A stretch of DNA of 64,000 nucleotides from Celeribacter baekdonensis (GTDB lineage Bacteria; Pseudomonadota; Alphaproteobacteria; Rhodobacterales; Rhodobacteraceae): NCBI RefSeq assembly GCF_900102315.1, contig NZ_FNBL01000007.1, forward strand, positions 164,999 to 228,998. The letters run 5' to 3'. Position 1 is the first letter of the stretch; every line of letters starts with the position of its first letter. Both the position numbers and the translations under genes were made by a program. Of this stretch, positions 10,305 through 21,091 are shown in pieces. The notes beneath the pieces are model-generated. The model was not told where the DNA came from. It made no database searches and was given only the letters and a program-made list of their open reading frames with translations.

Positions 10305-11840
10305 TTACGCGTAAGTCTTGGCGAATTCGTCCAGAACAGCCTTAAGCTTATCTGCAGGCTCGCCTTTGATCTTGGGATCTTCGTTTGTGATCCACTCAAG
10401 AATATCGGCGTGCTGGTTGCGCAGGAACTCAAGCATCTGTGCTTCATATTTGCCAACCTCTTTCACCGGGACTTTGTCCAGGTAGCCATTGGTGCCAGCA
10501 AAGATGACGCAGACGATTTCGGCGTTGGTCAACGGCGAGTACTGCGGCTGTTTCATCAACTCGGTCAAACGCGCACCACGGTTCAGCAAACGCTGAGTGG
10601 AGGCGTCAAGGTCAGACCCGAACTGAGCAAACGCTGCCATCTCGCGGTACTGAGCGAGCGACAGTTTCACCGGACCCGCCACGGAGGACATGGCTTTGGT
10701 CTGAGCCGAGGAGCCCACGCGGGACACCGAAAGACCGGTGTTCACAGCGGGACGGATACCTTGGTAGAACAGTTCGGTTTCCAAGAAAATCTGACCGTCG
10801 GTGATGGAAATCACGTTGGTCGGAATAAACGCGGACACGTCGCCACCCTGAGTTTCAATGATCGGCAGAGCGGTGAGCGAGCCAGACCCGAAATCTTCGT
10901 TGAGTTTCGCAGAGCGTTCCAGCAGGCGAGAGTGGAGGTAGAACACGTCACCCGGATAGGCTTCACGCCCCGGCGGACGACGCAGAAGCAAGGACATCTG
11001 GCGATAGGACACAGCTTGTTTCGAGAGATCATCATAGATGATCAAAGCGTGGCGGCCATTGTCGCGGAAATGCTCAGCCATTGCTGTGGCGGAATACGGT
11101 GCCATGAACTGCATCGGCGCCGGATCGGACGCGGTTGCGGCCACAACGATGGTGTATTCGATCGCACCGGTTTCTTCGAGCTTTTTAACAAGCTGAGCCA
11201 CGGTAGAGCGTTTCTGACCGATTGCCACGTAGATGCAGTACAGTTTGTCGTTTTCAGACTTGGCTGCATCGTTATAGGATTTTTGATTGAGGATCGCGTC
11301 GAGAGCCACAGCGGTTTTACCGGTCTGACGGTCGCCAATGATCAGTTCGCGTTGGCCACGACCAATCGGGATCATCGCGTCCACGGATTTGAGGCCCGTT
11401 GCCATCGGTTCGTGCACGGATTTACGCGGAATAATGCCCGGCGCCTTGCTGTCTGCGATGCGACGCTCGGCGGTGTTGATCGGACCTTTGCCGTCAATCG
11501 GATTGCCCAGACCGTCCACGATGCGACCCAAAAGCGCGTCACCGGCGGGCACGTCCACGATGGACTTGGTGCGTTTCACAACGTCACCTTCTTTAATCGC
11601 GCGGTCGGACCCGAAGATCACGACACCGACGTTGTCGGCTTCAAGGTTGAGCGCCATCCCGCGGATACCACCGGGGAATTCGACCATCTCACCGGCTTGA
11701 ACATTATCGAGACCGTACACGCGCGCGATCCCGTCCCCGACGGAGAGCACGCGCCCCACTTCAGCGACTTCGGCCTCTTGGCCAAAGTTTTTAATCTGCT
11801 CCTTGAGGATCGCAGAAATTTCGGCTGCCTGGATTCCCAT
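10305..11840 (-). CDS. atpA: ATP synthase F1 subunit alpha
   Basis: This 511-residue subunit carries the non-catalytic nucleotide sites of F1. The P-loop is [15 protein letters not shown] near residues 167-181, and the [23 protein letters not shown] region, read in pieces, is typical. Length is normal. Its ATG overlaps the atpH stop by one base, indicating translational coupling. Confidence 0.98.
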   Translation of the reverse strand: MGIQAAEISAILKEQIKNFGQEAEVAEVGRVLSVGDGIARVYGLDNVQAGEMVEFPGGIRGMALNLEADNVGVVIFGSDRAIKEGDVVKRTKSIVDVPAGDALLGRIVDGLGNPIDGKGPINTAERRIADSKAPGIIPRKSVHEPMATGLKSVDAMIPIGRGQRELIIGDRQTGKTAVALDAILNQKSYNDAAKSENDKLYCIYVAIGQKRSTVAQLVKKLEETGAIEYTIVVAATASDPAPMQFMAPYSATAMAEHFRDNGRHALIIYDDLSKQAVSYRQMSLLLRRPPGREAYPGDVFYLHSRLLERSAKLNEDFGSGSLTALPIIETQGGDVSAFIPTNVISITDGQIFLETELFYQGIRPAVNTGLSVSRVGSSAQTKAMSSVAGPVKLSLAQYREMAAFAQFGSDLDASTQRLLNRGARLTELMKQPQYSPLTNAEIVCVIFAGTNGYLDKVPVKEVGKYEAQMLEFLRNQHADILEWITNEDPKIKGEPADKLKAVLDEFAKTYA

Positions 11841-12406
11841 TATCCGACCTCTTTCATTGCATTCTGGAGGGAGTTGAGTTTGGAGGCGATCGACGTGTCG
11901 ATCATCTTCGAACCCACTTTAACGACAAGACCGCCGATGAGGGCTTCATCCACGGTCGCATTGATAGTCACGTCCTTGCCAAAGGTCTCAGAGAGGGTCT
12001 TGGCAAGTTTGGTGGTCTGCGTTTTGGTCAGCGCCTTTGCGGACGCAACCTCGGCCGTCACTTCGCCACGCTCTTCGGCAAGCATATCGCTCAAAGAGGC
12101 CACAAGTTGCGGCAGGGCAAAAATCCGGCGATTCTGAGCCATCAGCGCCAGAGTGTTGGACAAGATGTCCGACAGGCCAGCCTTTTTGGCGATGGCGACA
12201 ATCGCGGATTCAAGCTCTTCGCGCGAATAGAGCGGCGAGGAGATGAGAGCCGTCAGATCGGCACTCTCACTGAGGGCGGTGGACAATGTTGCCACGTCTC
12301 CCTCAAGAGCCTTGATGGCATTGCCTTCTTTGGCCAATTGAAAAATGGCCGTTGCATAGCGTGCGGCGATGCCGCGGGAGATCGAAGCTGGTTCGGACAC
12401 GTCCAC
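11840..12406 (-). CDS. atpH: ATP synthase F1 subunit delta (OSCP)
   Basis: This 188-residue peripheral-stalk subunit clamps F1 to the b-subunit stator. It begins with [17 protein letters not shown], the OSCP N-terminal domain, and ends with the conserved [19 protein letters not shown] block. It is the first gene of atpHAGDC; the F0 genes (a, c, b, b') are absent, consistent with the split arrangement usual in alphaproteobacteria. Confidence 0.95.
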   Translation of the reverse strand: MDVSEPASISRGIAARYATAIFQLAKEGNAIKALEGDVATLSTALSESADLTALISSPLYSREELESAIVAIAKKAGLSDILSNTLALMAQNRRIFALPQLVASLSDMLAEERGEVTAEVASAKALTKTQTTKLAKTLSETFGKDVTINATVDEALIGGLVVKVGSKMIDTSIASKLNSLQNAMKEVG

Positions 12407-12936
12407 CCTTCCGATGTCTTTGGGCCGTCTCCCAGCCGCCCCGTTGCCGGGATTTTGAACTGAGATTGGGCAGCTTGATAAACCCGCACGTCACACGCGC
12501 GAGCAGCAAAATCAGCGTGGATGTAGCAGAGGCTCATCCATGCCGCAACCTTGTTGCGCGACAGATTGGCGACTTTAGCGCCAACAGTTTGAAAGTTGCT
12601 TCGTTTGTATTTCAATACGTTAAGAAATCCGGGACGTGACGGCACAAAAAAAAATTATAGCAGAAAGTTTCGCCCCCCGTGCCGCATTCACGGAATCGTG
12701 CGATTCCCTGCCACAGGGCATCTCTCAGATGTCTTTTTCGGGCCGTGTGCGGCACAGCCCGCGCACAGCCCACGCACAGCCCGCGCCACGAAAGACACAC
12801 GGGTTTCAGACCCGTTTCAGCAGCATGGAAGAGCAGTATGGAAGACCGGGGCATGTCAAAACGAAACATAGCGAAAACGGGGACCCTGTGGCCCCCGTTT
12901 CCCATTGCATACCTGATGTTGGTAAAAGCGGTCGCG
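12407..12936. other. 530-base intergenic region upstream of atpH
   Basis: No credible coding sequence was found; the open frames here lack family-like content. The part near 12410-12650 should hold the atp operon promoter, though no certain -35/-10 could be fixed. A GCACAGCCCGC-type 11-base unit is repeated three times in tandem at 12752-12784 (middle copy GCACAGCCCAC). A terminator for the DUF481 gene lies at 12873-12901. Confidence 0.6.
12873..12901 (-). terminator. Terminator of the DUF481 gene
   Basis: On the minus strand AAACGGGGG and CCCCGTTT pair around a short loop containing CCACAGGGT, followed by T residues. It lies about 36 bases past the stop at 12937. Confidence 0.7.
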
Positions 12937-13785
12937 TTATTTCAGCGAATAGACCAGTGACACGCCGAGTGTGTTGTCGGTGTGCTTAAAGCCCGCGAGC
13001 GGATCACTGTTGAACTCGGTCAAAAGCGACGTGCGCATGGCGAGCGGGCCGTTCAGCGACACGTTGAACGCCAAATCGTTGGTCACGGACGTGTCCGCGT
13101 CAGAGCCGATGATGTCCGTGTCGTTGGTGAAGAACATGCCATTGCCAATATCATAAAAAAGCTTGGAGCTGACAGATCCCGCGATCTCATCAATATCATC
13201 TTCGAACGAGCCATCCGCAACTTCGGCGTAACGGTAGCCCGGACCGGCCTGAAGCGACCAAGAGACGTCATTGGTGTTCACAACACGGTAGCCAAGACCG
13301 ATCCCCACGAAGCTGTCCGTCTCATAAGAGCTGAACTCGTCGTATTTGGTGCGGATTTGACCATAGCCGTAGAGGTTCTCATTGAACATCCGGGTGTAGT
13401 CATAGGCCGCAGCCAGAGAGTTCGCGGTCGTGTCGTCTTCGTCTTCGCTGTAGTTGTAGCTCAAGGCGAAATCATGGCCGTTGATGCCATCCCCAAAGCC
13501 AAAGCGTGCGCCAATGCCGGCATCTTTGGTGTCAGAGTTGCCGGAGGTGGCGTTGACTGTAGCGGAGACGGAGCCATAAGCCCCGTTCATGCCTGCGCCG
13601 CGACCGAAATTGCGCGAGTCACGCGCGTCATCGAATTCGTCCTGAATGCGTTCTTCGATTGCATCGACATTATCATCAACAGCATCAACACTGGTAAACA
13701 CCGTCGTGCTCTGGGCAAAGGCCGGGAGAGCGGCTGTCGAAAGCAAAAGAGCGGCGAGGGCGGGGGTGATTTTATTGAGACCCAT
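12937..13785 (-). CDS. DUF481 family outer-membrane beta-barrel protein
   Basis: This 282-residue protein has a clear Sec signal peptide (MGLNKITPALAALLLSTAAL, cleavage after AFA). A short acidic, probably helical segment (residues ~30-60, VDAVDDNVDAIEERIQDEFDDA) precedes alternating amphipathic strands from about residue 70 to the end, with patterns such as GIGARFGFGDG, DFALSYNYS and GIGLGYRVVNT. The last strand ends SLVYSLK. DUF481 proteins (YdiY-like) are outer-membrane proteins of unknown, often salt-induced, function. AGGAAAGGA precedes the ATG. It is monocistronic with its own terminator. Confidence 0.8.
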   Translation of the reverse strand: MGLNKITPALAALLLSTAALPAFAQSTTVFTSVDAVDDNVDAIEERIQDEFDDARDSRNFGRGAGMNGAYGSVSATVNATSGNSDTKDAGIGARFGFGDGINGHDFALSYNYSEDEDDTTANSLAAAYDYTRMFNENLYGYGQIRTKYDEFSSYETDSFVGIGLGYRVVNTNDVSWSLQAGPGYRYAEVADGSFEDDIDEIAGSVSSKLFYDIGNGMFFTNDTDIIGSDADTSVTNDLAFNVSLNGPLAMRTSLLTEFNSDPLAGFKHTDNTLGVSLVYSLK

Positions 13786-14102
13786 AAATGAAGTCCTTTC
13801 CTAATTAAGAACACAAGGCTGCAATCCTGCGCGCCTTACCGACCTCATCTAAACGCTTGACCAAGATGCTCCAGAGCCGTCAGGGAAATCCCAAAATTCA
13901 TTGTATTTCAGCAACTTGAGATGATTTTCGCCGATAAAATCTCGCCATTTTCCGCCCTATTTGGCGGCAATAAGCCGACAGTTTCACATCCGCGTGAAAG
14001 CCCTTGTCATAGAATACAGAAATTCAGCATGGTAATTCGGCAAGGGGCTGAGCGCTCCGACATCGCGCTCCGACATCGGCACACTCGATCAGACCGGTTT
14101 TA
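13786..14102. other. 317-base intergenic region between DUF481 and methyltransferase genes
   Basis: No gene is seen. The DUF481 promoter must lie near 13790-13920. The end nearest the methyltransferase contains GCTCCGACATCG repeated twice and a 14-base tandem duplication (14088-14115, unit ATCAGACCGGTTTT) that runs across the methyltransferase stop codon. Confidence 0.55.
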
Positions 14103-14852
14103 TCAGACCGGTTTTGCCTCTGGAACAGGCCGCAACCCCTCCAACACCCGGCTGGGGCGGCGGACCGCTTCGGGGGTGCCTGATCCGGTTTGGGCGTAGA
14201 CCTGTTTCGACACCTCAACCATCAACACCCCCCCCGCCAAAGCGGTAGAGACACGTCGCCCGACCCGTTCCCACACCGGCCCCCAGCGCAGCCAAAAGCG
14301 TTTGTGCGATGGCGGTTGAAACAATACGGCAGCGTGGCGTTCGGGGATGAACCCGGCTTGGCGCAATTGGCTTTCGAGTTGGCCCAACGAATAAGGACGA
14401 CCGTAGCCAAAGGGTGTGCTGTCTGAACGAGACCAAAGCCCGCCCCGGTTTGGCACCACAAACAACGCCCGCCCGCCGGGGCCAAGCACCCGCCAACATT
14501 CCGCCAGCAAAGGCTGCGGATTGTCCGACGTTTCCAGCCCGTGCATCACCACCAATTTATCAACAAACCCGGTCTGGATCGGCCAGCGCGTTTCCGGGCA
14601 CAGCGCCGACACATTGGGCAGACCTGCGGGCCAATGCATCACCCCCTGTTGATCCGGCATCAAGGCCACAACCCGACGGGCATCCTCCAGAAAGGGCCGC
14701 AACAATGGCGCAGCAAAACCAAACCCCGCCACCGTCTGACGCGAGGCATCGGGCCAAAATTCCACGACCTGATTGCGGATCGCCCGCTGTGCCGCGCGCC
14801 CCAATCCGGTCCGGTAGTAAAAATTTCTAAGCTCAACAACGTCGAGATGCAT
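14103..14852 (-). CDS. Class I SAM-dependent methyltransferase-like protein
   Basis: This 249-residue protein has the methyltransferase type 11 layout: a degenerate glycine motif [15 protein letters not shown] near residue 40, [13 protein letters not shown] near residue 100 (motif II region), then [18 protein letters not shown], the typical strand-turn ahead of motif III. The SAM-binding glycine motif is weak. It is divergent from gloB, 62 bases away. The substrate is unknown. Confidence 0.75.
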   Translation of the reverse strand: MHLDVVELRNFYYRTGLGRAAQRAIRNQVVEFWPDASRQTVAGFGFAAPLLRPFLEDARRVVALMPDQQGVMHWPAGLPNVSALCPETRWPIQTGFVDKLVVMHGLETSDNPQPLLAECWRVLGPGGRALFVVPNRGGLWSRSDSTPFGYGRPYSLGQLESQLRQAGFIPERHAAVLFQPPSHKRFWLRWGPVWERVGRRVSTALAGGVLMVEVSKQVYAQTGSGTPEAVRRPSRVLEGLRPVPEAKPV

Positions 14853-14914
14853 TGCAATCGGTAGCCTTGCGCCAAATGTTAAAGGAACAATGACCCAAAG
14901 CCGGAGAAAATGCT

Positions 14915-15694
14915 ATGGCCCATGAGAAAGGCGTCGAGATCGTCACCGTCGCAGCCCTGTCTGACAATTACGATTTCCTCGTGCATGATCCGATCAGTGG
15001 CCGCACCGCTTTGGTCGACGCCGCAGATCCCGAACCGATTTTGGCGGCACTGGCAGAGCGCGGTTGGCACTTGGACGAGATTTGGCTGACCCATCATCAT
15101 TGGGATCACATTGACGGCACGGCCGCACTGGTTGAGGCCACGGGCGCGCAGGTGACGGGCGCGAAAGCCGACCAACACCGCCTGCCACCTTTGACCCGCG
15201 TGGTGGAACCGGGGCAGAGTTTCGATTTTGCCGGGCATCAGGTCAATGTCTTGGCCGCCGATGGTCACACTGTGGGTCACATCGCCTATCACCTGCCTTC
15301 GGCCAAGGCACTTTTCACCGCCGATAGCCTGATGGCGCTTGGCTGTGGCCGCCTCTTTGAGGGCACGCCTGCGCAAATGTGGGACACGCTGAGCCGCTTT
15401 ATGGCGCTGCCCGACGATACGGTGATTTATTCCGGCCATGAATACACTGCCGCCAATGCCAAATTTGCCAAAACGATTGAGCCCGACAATGCGGCCCTTT
15501 TGGCGCGGATCAACGACATCGAGGCGGCGCGGGCAAAAGGTTTGGCCACTGTGCCCTCTGTTTTGTCCTTGGAGCGCGCCACCAATCCGTTTTTGCGCGC
15601 AGGGCTCTTCGAGGTAAAAACCCATCTGGGCCTCACAGACGCCTCCGACCTTGAGGCGTTTACCGAGATCCGCGCGCGAAAGGATCGCTTCTGA
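14915..15694 (+). CDS. gloB: Hydroxyacylglutathione hydrolase (glyoxalase II)
   Basis: This 259-residue metallo-beta-lactamase-fold enzyme hydrolyses S-D-lactoylglutathione to lactate and glutathione, finishing methylglyoxal detoxification. The binuclear metal motif THHHWDHIDG is at about residues 54-63, with further ligands in DGHTVGHI and SGHEYT. The C-terminal glutathione-binding HAGH domain ends with NPFLRA and FTEIRARKD. GGAG lies 8 bases before the ATG. A repeat element begins just after the stop. Confidence 0.95.
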   Translation: MAHEKGVEIVTVAALSDNYDFLVHDPISGRTALVDAADPEPILAALAERGWHLDEIWLTHHHWDHIDGTAALVEATGAQVTGAKADQHRLPPLTRVVEPGQSFDFAGHQVNVLAADGHTVGHIAYHLPSAKALFTADSLMALGCGRLFEGTPAQMWDTLSRFMALPDDTVIYSGHEYTAANAKFAKTIEPDNAALLARINDIEAARAKGLATVPSVLSLERATNPFLRAGLFEVKTHLGLTDASDLEAFTEIRARKDRF

Positions 15695-16045
15695 GTCCTC
15701 AAAAGCGTTTCGGGTTTAAGGTGAGACACGGTTTAAACCCGAAACGCACGAAACCTAACGCGGTATGGGCGTCACAGAACAAACGCGTGATTCAGGTTTG
15801 GCCCGAAACGCTTTCTCTCCTTGCAATCCCTTCGCACTGTCATACATGTTTAAGAGATAAAGAGGGTAATCTGCGTACCAAACCGCCCAAATCTTGATGC
15901 CTCACAAAAAAGTAGAGGTGTTAACCACTTTTTTCCTTGAAGCGCGCGCGTTTCAATCGAACTTTAAGAGTATGAGGCCACGGTTATGGTTGCGGGGCCA
16001 TGAAACGCCCCCCTCCAGACCCCGAAAGCAAGGAGCACAAAAGAC
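15695..16045. other. 351-base intergenic region between gloB and clpA
   Basis: It contains the inverted repeat described at 15702-15814 and, at 15906-15934, AAAAAAGT/ACTTTTTT arms around a GGTGTTAACC-containing loop, which could act as a weak terminator or an operator. No clpS gene is present here. The clpA promoter is expected at about 15940-16025. No coding sequence was recognised. Confidence 0.6.
15702..15814. repeat. GCGTTTCG inverted repeat plus third arm after gloB
   Basis: GCGTTTCGGGTTTAA (15705-15719) and TTAAACCCGAAACGC (15733-15747) are perfect 15-bp arms around a 13-base loop. A third arm, CCCGAAACGCTTT, lies at 15802-15814. Related elements follow prs and atpD. Confidence 0.8.
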
Positions 16046-18379
16046 GTGCCGTCATTTTCGAACACCCTTGAGCAAGCCATCCATGCAGCCTTGGCGCTGG
16101 CAAATGCCCGCCGCCATGAACTTGCGACCCTGGAACACCTATTGTTGGCCCTGATCGACGAGCCCGACGCGGCGCGCGTGATGCAGGCCTGTAATGTTGA
16201 GCTCGAGGAGTTGCGAAAAACCCTGCTGGATTACATAGAAGACGATCTTTCAACACTCGTCACCGATGTTGAGGGATCTGAGGCGGTGCCCACCGCCTCC
16301 TTCCAACGCGTGATTCAACGCGCCGCCATCCATGTCCAATCCTCAGGCCGCACCGAGGTCACCGGCGCCAATGTGTTGGTCGCGATCTTTGCCGAACGCG
16401 AATCGAACGCCGCCTATTTCCTGCAAGAACAGGACATGACGCGCTATGATGCGGTGAATTTCATTGCCCATGGCGTGGCCAAAGACCCCGCGTTTGGCGA
16501 GGCCCGCCCGATCACCGGCGCAGAAGAGCATGAGGATGAGGGCCCGACCTCGTCGCATCAACCCAGCAGCGAGGATAAAGAATCCGCGCTGGCCAAATAC
16601 TGTGTCGATCTCAACAAAAAGGCGATCAAAGGCGATGTTGATCCGCTGATCGGTCGTGCCCATGAGGTTGAACGCTGTATTCAGGTGCTTTGCCGCCGCC
16701 GCAAAAACAACCCGCTTTTGGTCGGGGATCCCGGCGTTGGCAAAACCGCCATTGCCGAAGGTCTGGCCAAAAAGATTGTCGATGGCGAAACCCCGGACAT
16801 CTTGGCGCATTCGACGATTTATTCGCTCGACATGGGCGCGCTTTTGGCCGGGACGCGCTATCGTGGTGATTTTGAGGAACGCCTGAAAGCGGTCGTCAAA
16901 GAACTCGAAGAACACCCCGACGCCGTCTTGTTCATCGACGAAATTCACACGGTGATTGGCGCTGGTGCCACATCCGGTGGGGCGATGGACGCGTCCAACC
17001 TTTTGAAACCCGCGCTTGCGGGCGGAAAACTGCGTTGCATGGGGTCCACGACCTATAAAGAATTCCGTCAGCATTTTGAAAAAGACCGGGCTCTGGCGCG
17101 TCGCTTCCAAAAAATCGACGTCAATGAACCGACCGTGGACGATGCGATCAAAATCCTTCAGGGCCTCAAACCCTATTTCGAGGAACATCACGACATCCGC
17201 TACACCCATGACGCGATCAAGGCCGCGGTGGAACTCTCTGCGCGCTATATCCATGACCGCAAATTGCCGGACAAAGCCATCGACGTGATCGACGAGGCCG
17301 GCGCCGCGCAACATCTGGTCGCGGAAAGCCGTCGTCGCAAAACCATCGGCACGAAAGAGATCGAAGCGGTTGTGGCCAAAATCGCCCGCATCCCGCCGAA
17401 AAACGTCTCTAAAGACGATGCCGAAGTGCTCAAAGACTTGGAGGCCACGCTCAAACGCGTTGTGTTCGGTCAGGACAAGGCGATCGAAACCCTGTCTTCG
17501 GCAATCAAACTGGCACGCGCTGGTCTGCGTGAACCCGAAAAGCCGATTGGCAACTATCTGTTCGCCGGGCCCACGGGCGTTGGTAAAACCGAGGTGGCGA
17601 AACAGTTGGCCGACAGCCTTGGCGTGGAATTGCTGCGGTTTGACATGTCCGAATACATGGAAAAACACGCGGTCTCCCGCCTGATCGGCGCGCCTCCGGG
17701 CTATGTCGGCTTTGACCAAGGCGGCATGTTGACCGATGGCGTCGATCAGCACCCGCATTGTGTGCTTTTGCTCGATGAGATGGAAAAGGCCCACCCGGAT
17801 GTCTACAACATCCTGTTGCAGGTGATGGACAACGGCAAGCTGACCGATCACAACGGCCGCACCGTCGATTTCCGCAATGTGATCTTGATCATGACCTCGA
17901 ACGCGGGGGCCACCGAGCAAGCGAAAGAGGCCATCGGCTTTGGTCGTGATCGCCGTGAGGGCGAAGATACGGCGGCGATTGAACGCACCTTTACGCCAGA
18001 GTTCCGCAACCGTCTTGACGCCGTGGTGTCCTTTGCGCCGCTGCCGAAAGAGGTCATCATGCAGGTGGTCGAGAAATTCGTGCTGCAACTTGAGGCCCAG
18101 CTTATGGACCGCAATGTGCATATCGAACTCACCCGCAAAGCGGCGGAATGGCTCGCGGACAAGGGCTATGATGACAAAATGGGCGCGCGTCCGCTGGGCC
18201 GCGTGATTCAGGAATACATCAAAAAACCGCTGGCCGAGGAATTGCTGTTTGGCAAACTTTCCAAAGGGGGCGTGGTCAAGGTCGGCGTCAAAGATGGGCA
18301 GATCGAGCTGCGCGTCGAACAACCGGACGCCCCGCGTATCGGGCGGCAGAAAAAGCCCCCCCTGCTCACTGCGGAGTGA
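16046..18379 (+). CDS. clpA: ATP-dependent Clp protease ATP-binding subunit ClpA
   Basis: This 777-residue AAA+ unfoldase feeds substrates to ClpP. It has a Clp_N double repeat (residues ~1-140), first AAA domain with GDPGVGKT near residue 229 and [13 protein letters not shown], second AAA domain with GPTGVGKT near residue 510 and [13 protein letters not shown], and a C-terminal ClpB-D2-small domain with [10 protein letters not shown]. The spacing without a long M-domain separates ClpA from ClpB. The start is GTG with AAGGAG upstream. A strong terminator follows. Confidence 0.95.
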   Translation: MPSFSNTLEQAIHAALALANARRHELATLEHLLLALIDEPDAARVMQACNVELEELRKTLLDYIEDDLSTLVTDVEGSEAVPTASFQRVIQRAAIHVQSSGRTEVTGANVLVAIFAERESNAAYFLQEQDMTRYDAVNFIAHGVAKDPAFGEARPITGAEEHEDEGPTSSHQPSSEDKESALAKYCVDLNKKAIKGDVDPLIGRAHEVERCIQVLCRRRKNNPLLVGDPGVGKTAIAEGLAKKIVDGETPDILAHSTIYSLDMGALLAGTRYRGDFEERLKAVVKELEEHPDAVLFIDEIHTVIGAGATSGGAMDASNLLKPALAGGKLRCMGSTTYKEFRQHFEKDRALARRFQKIDVNEPTVDDAIKILQGLKPYFEEHHDIRYTHDAIKAAVELSARYIHDRKLPDKAIDVIDEAGAAQHLVAESRRRKTIGTKEIEAVVAKIARIPPKNVSKDDAEVLKDLEATLKRVVFGQDKAIETLSSAIKLARAGLREPEKPIGNYLFAGPTGVGKTEVAKQLADSLGVELLRFDMSEYMEKHAVSRLIGAPPGYVGFDQGGMLTDGVDQHPHCVLLLDEMEKAHPDVYNILLQVMDNGKLTDHNGRTVDFRNVILIMTSNAGATEQAKEAIGFGRDRREGEDTAAIERTFTPEFRNRLDAVVSFAPLPKEVIMQVVEKFVLQLEAQLMDRNVHIELTRKAAEWLADKGYDDKMGARPLGRVIQEYIKKPLAEELLFGKLSKGGVVKVGVKDGQIELRVEQPDAPRIGRQKKPPLLTAE

Positions 18380-18394
18380 TCGCAACACTGTTTG

Positions 18395-18430
18395 AAAAGG
18401 CCCCGTCAGAACTTGACGGGGCCTTTTTCA
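18395..18430 (+). terminator. Rho-independent terminator after clpA
   Basis: AAAAGGCCCCGTCA and TGACGGGGCCTTTT form a perfect 14-bp stem with a 5-base loop and further T residues. Confidence 0.9.
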
Positions 18431-18468
18431 CAGGCGAGCCTGCGCGCATATCATTGAGGGATTTCCCG

Positions 18469-19440
18469 ATGCGCCTTGGCCTTGTCCTGTTCTGCCTGAC
18501 CGCCGCCGCCCCCGCATGGGCGCGCGACCCCGTTTTGTCGGTGCCACTGAATTGCACCTTGGGCATGGATTGCTATATCCAAAACTACGTCGACGCTGAC
18601 CCAAGCGCGGGCGCTGCGGATTTCACCTGTGGCACATTGTCCTATGACGGTCACACAGGCACCGATTTCGCCCTGCCCACGATCAAAGACATGTGGAACG
18701 GCATCGAGGTTTTGGCCGCAGCCCCCGGCACAGTGACAGCCACCCGCGACGGCATGGAAGACCACCCGCAAGGCGTGGAAGGCGCGCCGGATGTGAGCGG
18801 AAAAGAATGCGGCAACGGGGTGGTCGTCGATCACGGCGGCGGCTGGAACACGCAATATTGCCACATGATGAACGGGTCCATTCAAGTCGAAAAAGGCCAA
18901 CGCGTGACCGCCGCGACCACCTTGGGCACAGTCGGTCTGTCCGGCCAAACCCAATTCCCTCATGTCCATTTGGCCGTGCGTCACAACGGCACCGTCGTCG
19001 ATCCGTTCAACCCGGACGGCGTGATTTCCTGTGGAATAGAGGCGATTTCAAACGGCACATTGTGGAACGAAGACATGCGCTATGTGCCCGGTGGATTGCT
19101 GTCTATCGGGGTCAGCACCGAAATGCCGCAATATGATACGGTCAAAGCCGGCACCGCTGGCAAAGGCCAGTTTTCCACATCTGATCCGGCCTTGGTGGTG
19201 TTTGGCTTTGCCTATGGCGGTTTGGCGGGCGACATCATGCGCCTGTCCATTGCCGGTCCCGAAGGCGAAATCGTCGGCTATGACGCCCCCGTAGAAAAGA
19301 CCCAAGCGCAACTGTTTCGCGGGGCGGGCAGACGTTCCCCCGGCGCATGGCTACCGGGCGGATACCGCGCCTTGGTGCAACTCATTCGCAACGGTTACCC
19401 CATTGACGAACGCCAATTCGACTTCACCGTCATCGAATAA
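18469..19440 (+). CDS. Secreted M23 family metallopeptidase (LytM-like)
   Basis: This 323-residue protein starts with a Sec signal peptide (MRLGLVLFCLTAAAPAWA). The M23 zinc site is complete: HTGTDF (about residues 62-67) with His and Asp, YCHM, and HVHL near residue 167. The domain is followed by about 140 residues without a recognised domain. M23 enzymes cut peptidoglycan cross-bridges. The ATG at 18469 was chosen because it opens the signal peptide; the frame is open to 18376 inside the clpA terminator. Convergent with the OmpA-domain gene. Confidence 0.85.
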   Translation: MRLGLVLFCLTAAAPAWARDPVLSVPLNCTLGMDCYIQNYVDADPSAGAADFTCGTLSYDGHTGTDFALPTIKDMWNGIEVLAAAPGTVTATRDGMEDHPQGVEGAPDVSGKECGNGVVVDHGGGWNTQYCHMMNGSIQVEKGQRVTAATTLGTVGLSGQTQFPHVHLAVRHNGTVVDPFNPDGVISCGIEAISNGTLWNEDMRYVPGGLLSIGVSTEMPQYDTVKAGTAGKGQFSTSDPALVVFGFAYGGLAGDIMRLSIAGPEGEIVGYDAPVEKTQAQLFRGAGRRSPGAWLPGGYRALVQLIRNGYPIDERQFDFTVIE

Positions 19441-19446
19441 TCGCCG

Positions 19447-21090
19447 TTACTTTTCAGTGAGTTTCAACTCAATCCGCCGGTTTTGCGCCAAAGCCTCGGG
19501 GCTATTGCCTGTCGCAATCGGTTGGAATTCGCCAAAGCCAGCCGCGACCAAGCGGGACGGCGAAAAACCCAATTCCTGCGACATGTAGCGCACCACGGAG
19601 AGCGCTCGCGCCTGTGACAGCTCCCAGTTGTCGGCATATTCCCCGCTGCCCGAAAGCGGCGTTTTGTCGGTATGACCATCGACGCGAATGACCCAATCAA
19701 TCTCTGGCGGAATGTCGACGGCGACCTCTGAGAGGGTGCGGGCAACGCGGGCGATCTGGGCTTTGCCTTTTGGTCCGAGCTCGGCAGAGGCCGGTTCAAA
19801 CAGCACCTCTGAGCTGAACACAAAGCGATCGCCGACGATCTTGACCCCTTCGCGGTCCCCAAGGATTTCACGCAGCCGCCCAAAGAATTCAGAGCGATAA
19901 TTTTCAAGCTTTTTCGCCTCCTGCTCCAAGCGCTTGCGCTCTGCCTCCTCCAAGGCGGCGCGGCGTTTTTCCTCGGCGGCAACCTGTGCCAAGGCGGAAT
20001 TGAGACGGGTGGTCAGGCTGTCGACCTGCACCTGATTTTGCGCATCTTCTGCCGTGCGCACATCAAGCGTCGATTGCAGCGAGGACAGTTGCTTGCGCAT
20101 CTCGGCGATTTGCGCGTTCAAAAGCGCCACTTTGCGCGCTTCCTCCGCAGTCTTCGCTTCTTCCCCGGCAAGCGTTTTTTGCGCCAGAGCCAAAAGCGCC
20201 GCCTGTTTATCCGTGTCACTCACTTGCGTATCGAGCTGGTCTTTAAGTTGATCGCGCGCGGCCTCGGCGGCGGCCAAAAGGGTTAGCGTTTCCTCGGCAT
20301 CGCGGCGCACCTCTTCGAGCGCCAGCGTCATCGCCGTCATCTCATCTTGCGAAGCTGCCATCCGATCCTGCAAGGCCTTAAGCGCCGCCGCATCCGCCAA
20401 ACGCGCCTGTTCGGCCTCTGTCATCTGCGTCTCAGCGGCCTCTGCCTTGGTCACGGCCTCGCCCAGCGCCGCCTCGCGATCTACCGCCTCCGCCTTCAAT
20501 TGCGCCACCAAAGCATCCAAAGCCTCGCGCCGCGCGGCGGCCAAACGCGCTTGTTCTGTGGCCGCGTCAATCTCTTTGCGCGATTGCGCCAAGGCCAGTT
20601 GCGCCGCCTCTTGTTCGGAAATCAACGTGGCTTTCGCCGCCTCCAAATCCTCAATCTGCGCGGCCAATTGCGCGCCTTTCGTCAGCGCCGCATCGCGTTC
20701 GGTCAACAGGCTTGCGACCTGTGCCTCAAAGGAGGCAATCCGCGCCGCTTGCGCGCTGGTTGTTGCCTCAAGCCCCGCGATGGTGCTGGCTTGCGCCTCC
20801 GCCGTCGCCCGTGCCTCAGACAGGGTGGCGCGCAGAGTGCCGATTTGGTCTTCCAATCCAATGCTTTTTTGCTGTTCCAACCCCAAAGCATTTGCCAAGG
20901 CCGTGACCTCGGATGTCAACGCGTCCAATTCGGTGGCCTGGCCTGAAATCTCGTCACGCAGCATGGATTGCACGACCATGAAAATCGTCAAAACGAACAT
21001 CAACACCAGCAAAAGCGCGGTCATCGCGTCAACAAAGCCGGGCCAGATCGACCCCGACATGCGGTGGGAGGACCGGCGTAACCCTGCCAT
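19447..21090 (-). CDS. Inner-membrane-anchored coiled-coil protein with C-terminal OmpA/MotB domain
   Basis: This 547-residue protein has one N-terminal membrane helix, WPGFVDAMTALLLVLMFVLT, bearing a membrane-proximal Asp at about residue 21 as in MotB/ExbD/ZorB ion-channel subunits. A very long Ala/Glu-rich coiled coil spans about residues 50-390. The C-terminal OmpA-like domain (about 410-547) includes DGHTDKTPLSGSGEYADNWELS, read in pieces, and NRRIELKL, the peptidoglycan (DAP) binding signature. Its ATG lies one base after the stop of the ExbB-like gene, so they form a motor-like pair. Function unknown. Confidence 0.85.
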   Translation of the reverse strand: MAGLRRSSHRMSGSIWPGFVDAMTALLLVLMFVLTIFMVVQSMLRDEISGQATELDALTSEVTALANALGLEQQKSIGLEDQIGTLRATLSEARATAEAQASTIAGLEATTSAQAARIASFEAQVASLLTERDAALTKGAQLAAQIEDLEAAKATLISEQEAAQLALAQSRKEIDAATEQARLAAARREALDALVAQLKAEAVDREAALGEAVTKAEAAETQMTEAEQARLADAAALKALQDRMAASQDEMTAMTLALEEVRRDAEETLTLLAAAEAARDQLKDQLDTQVSDTDKQAALLALAQKTLAGEEAKTAEEARKVALLNAQIAEMRKQLSSLQSTLDVRTAEDAQNQVQVDSLTTRLNSALAQVAAEEKRRAALEEAERKRLEQEAKKLENYRSEFFGRLREILGDREGVKIVGDRFVFSSEVLFEPASAELGPKGKAQIARVARTLSEVAVDIPPEIDWVIRVDGHTDKTPLSGSGEYADNWELSQARALSVVRYMSQELGFSPSRLVAAGFGEFQPIATGNSPEALAQNRRIELKLTEK

Positions 21091-21091
21091 T

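Noticed and set aside
16343..18388. Large minus-strand open frame (681 codons) opposite clpA
   Set aside because: It is the antisense shadow of clpA; composition is that of a high-GC third-position mirror and no family is recognised. Similar shadows opposite atpA, atpD, the GMC gene and the RbsA-like gene were also dropped.
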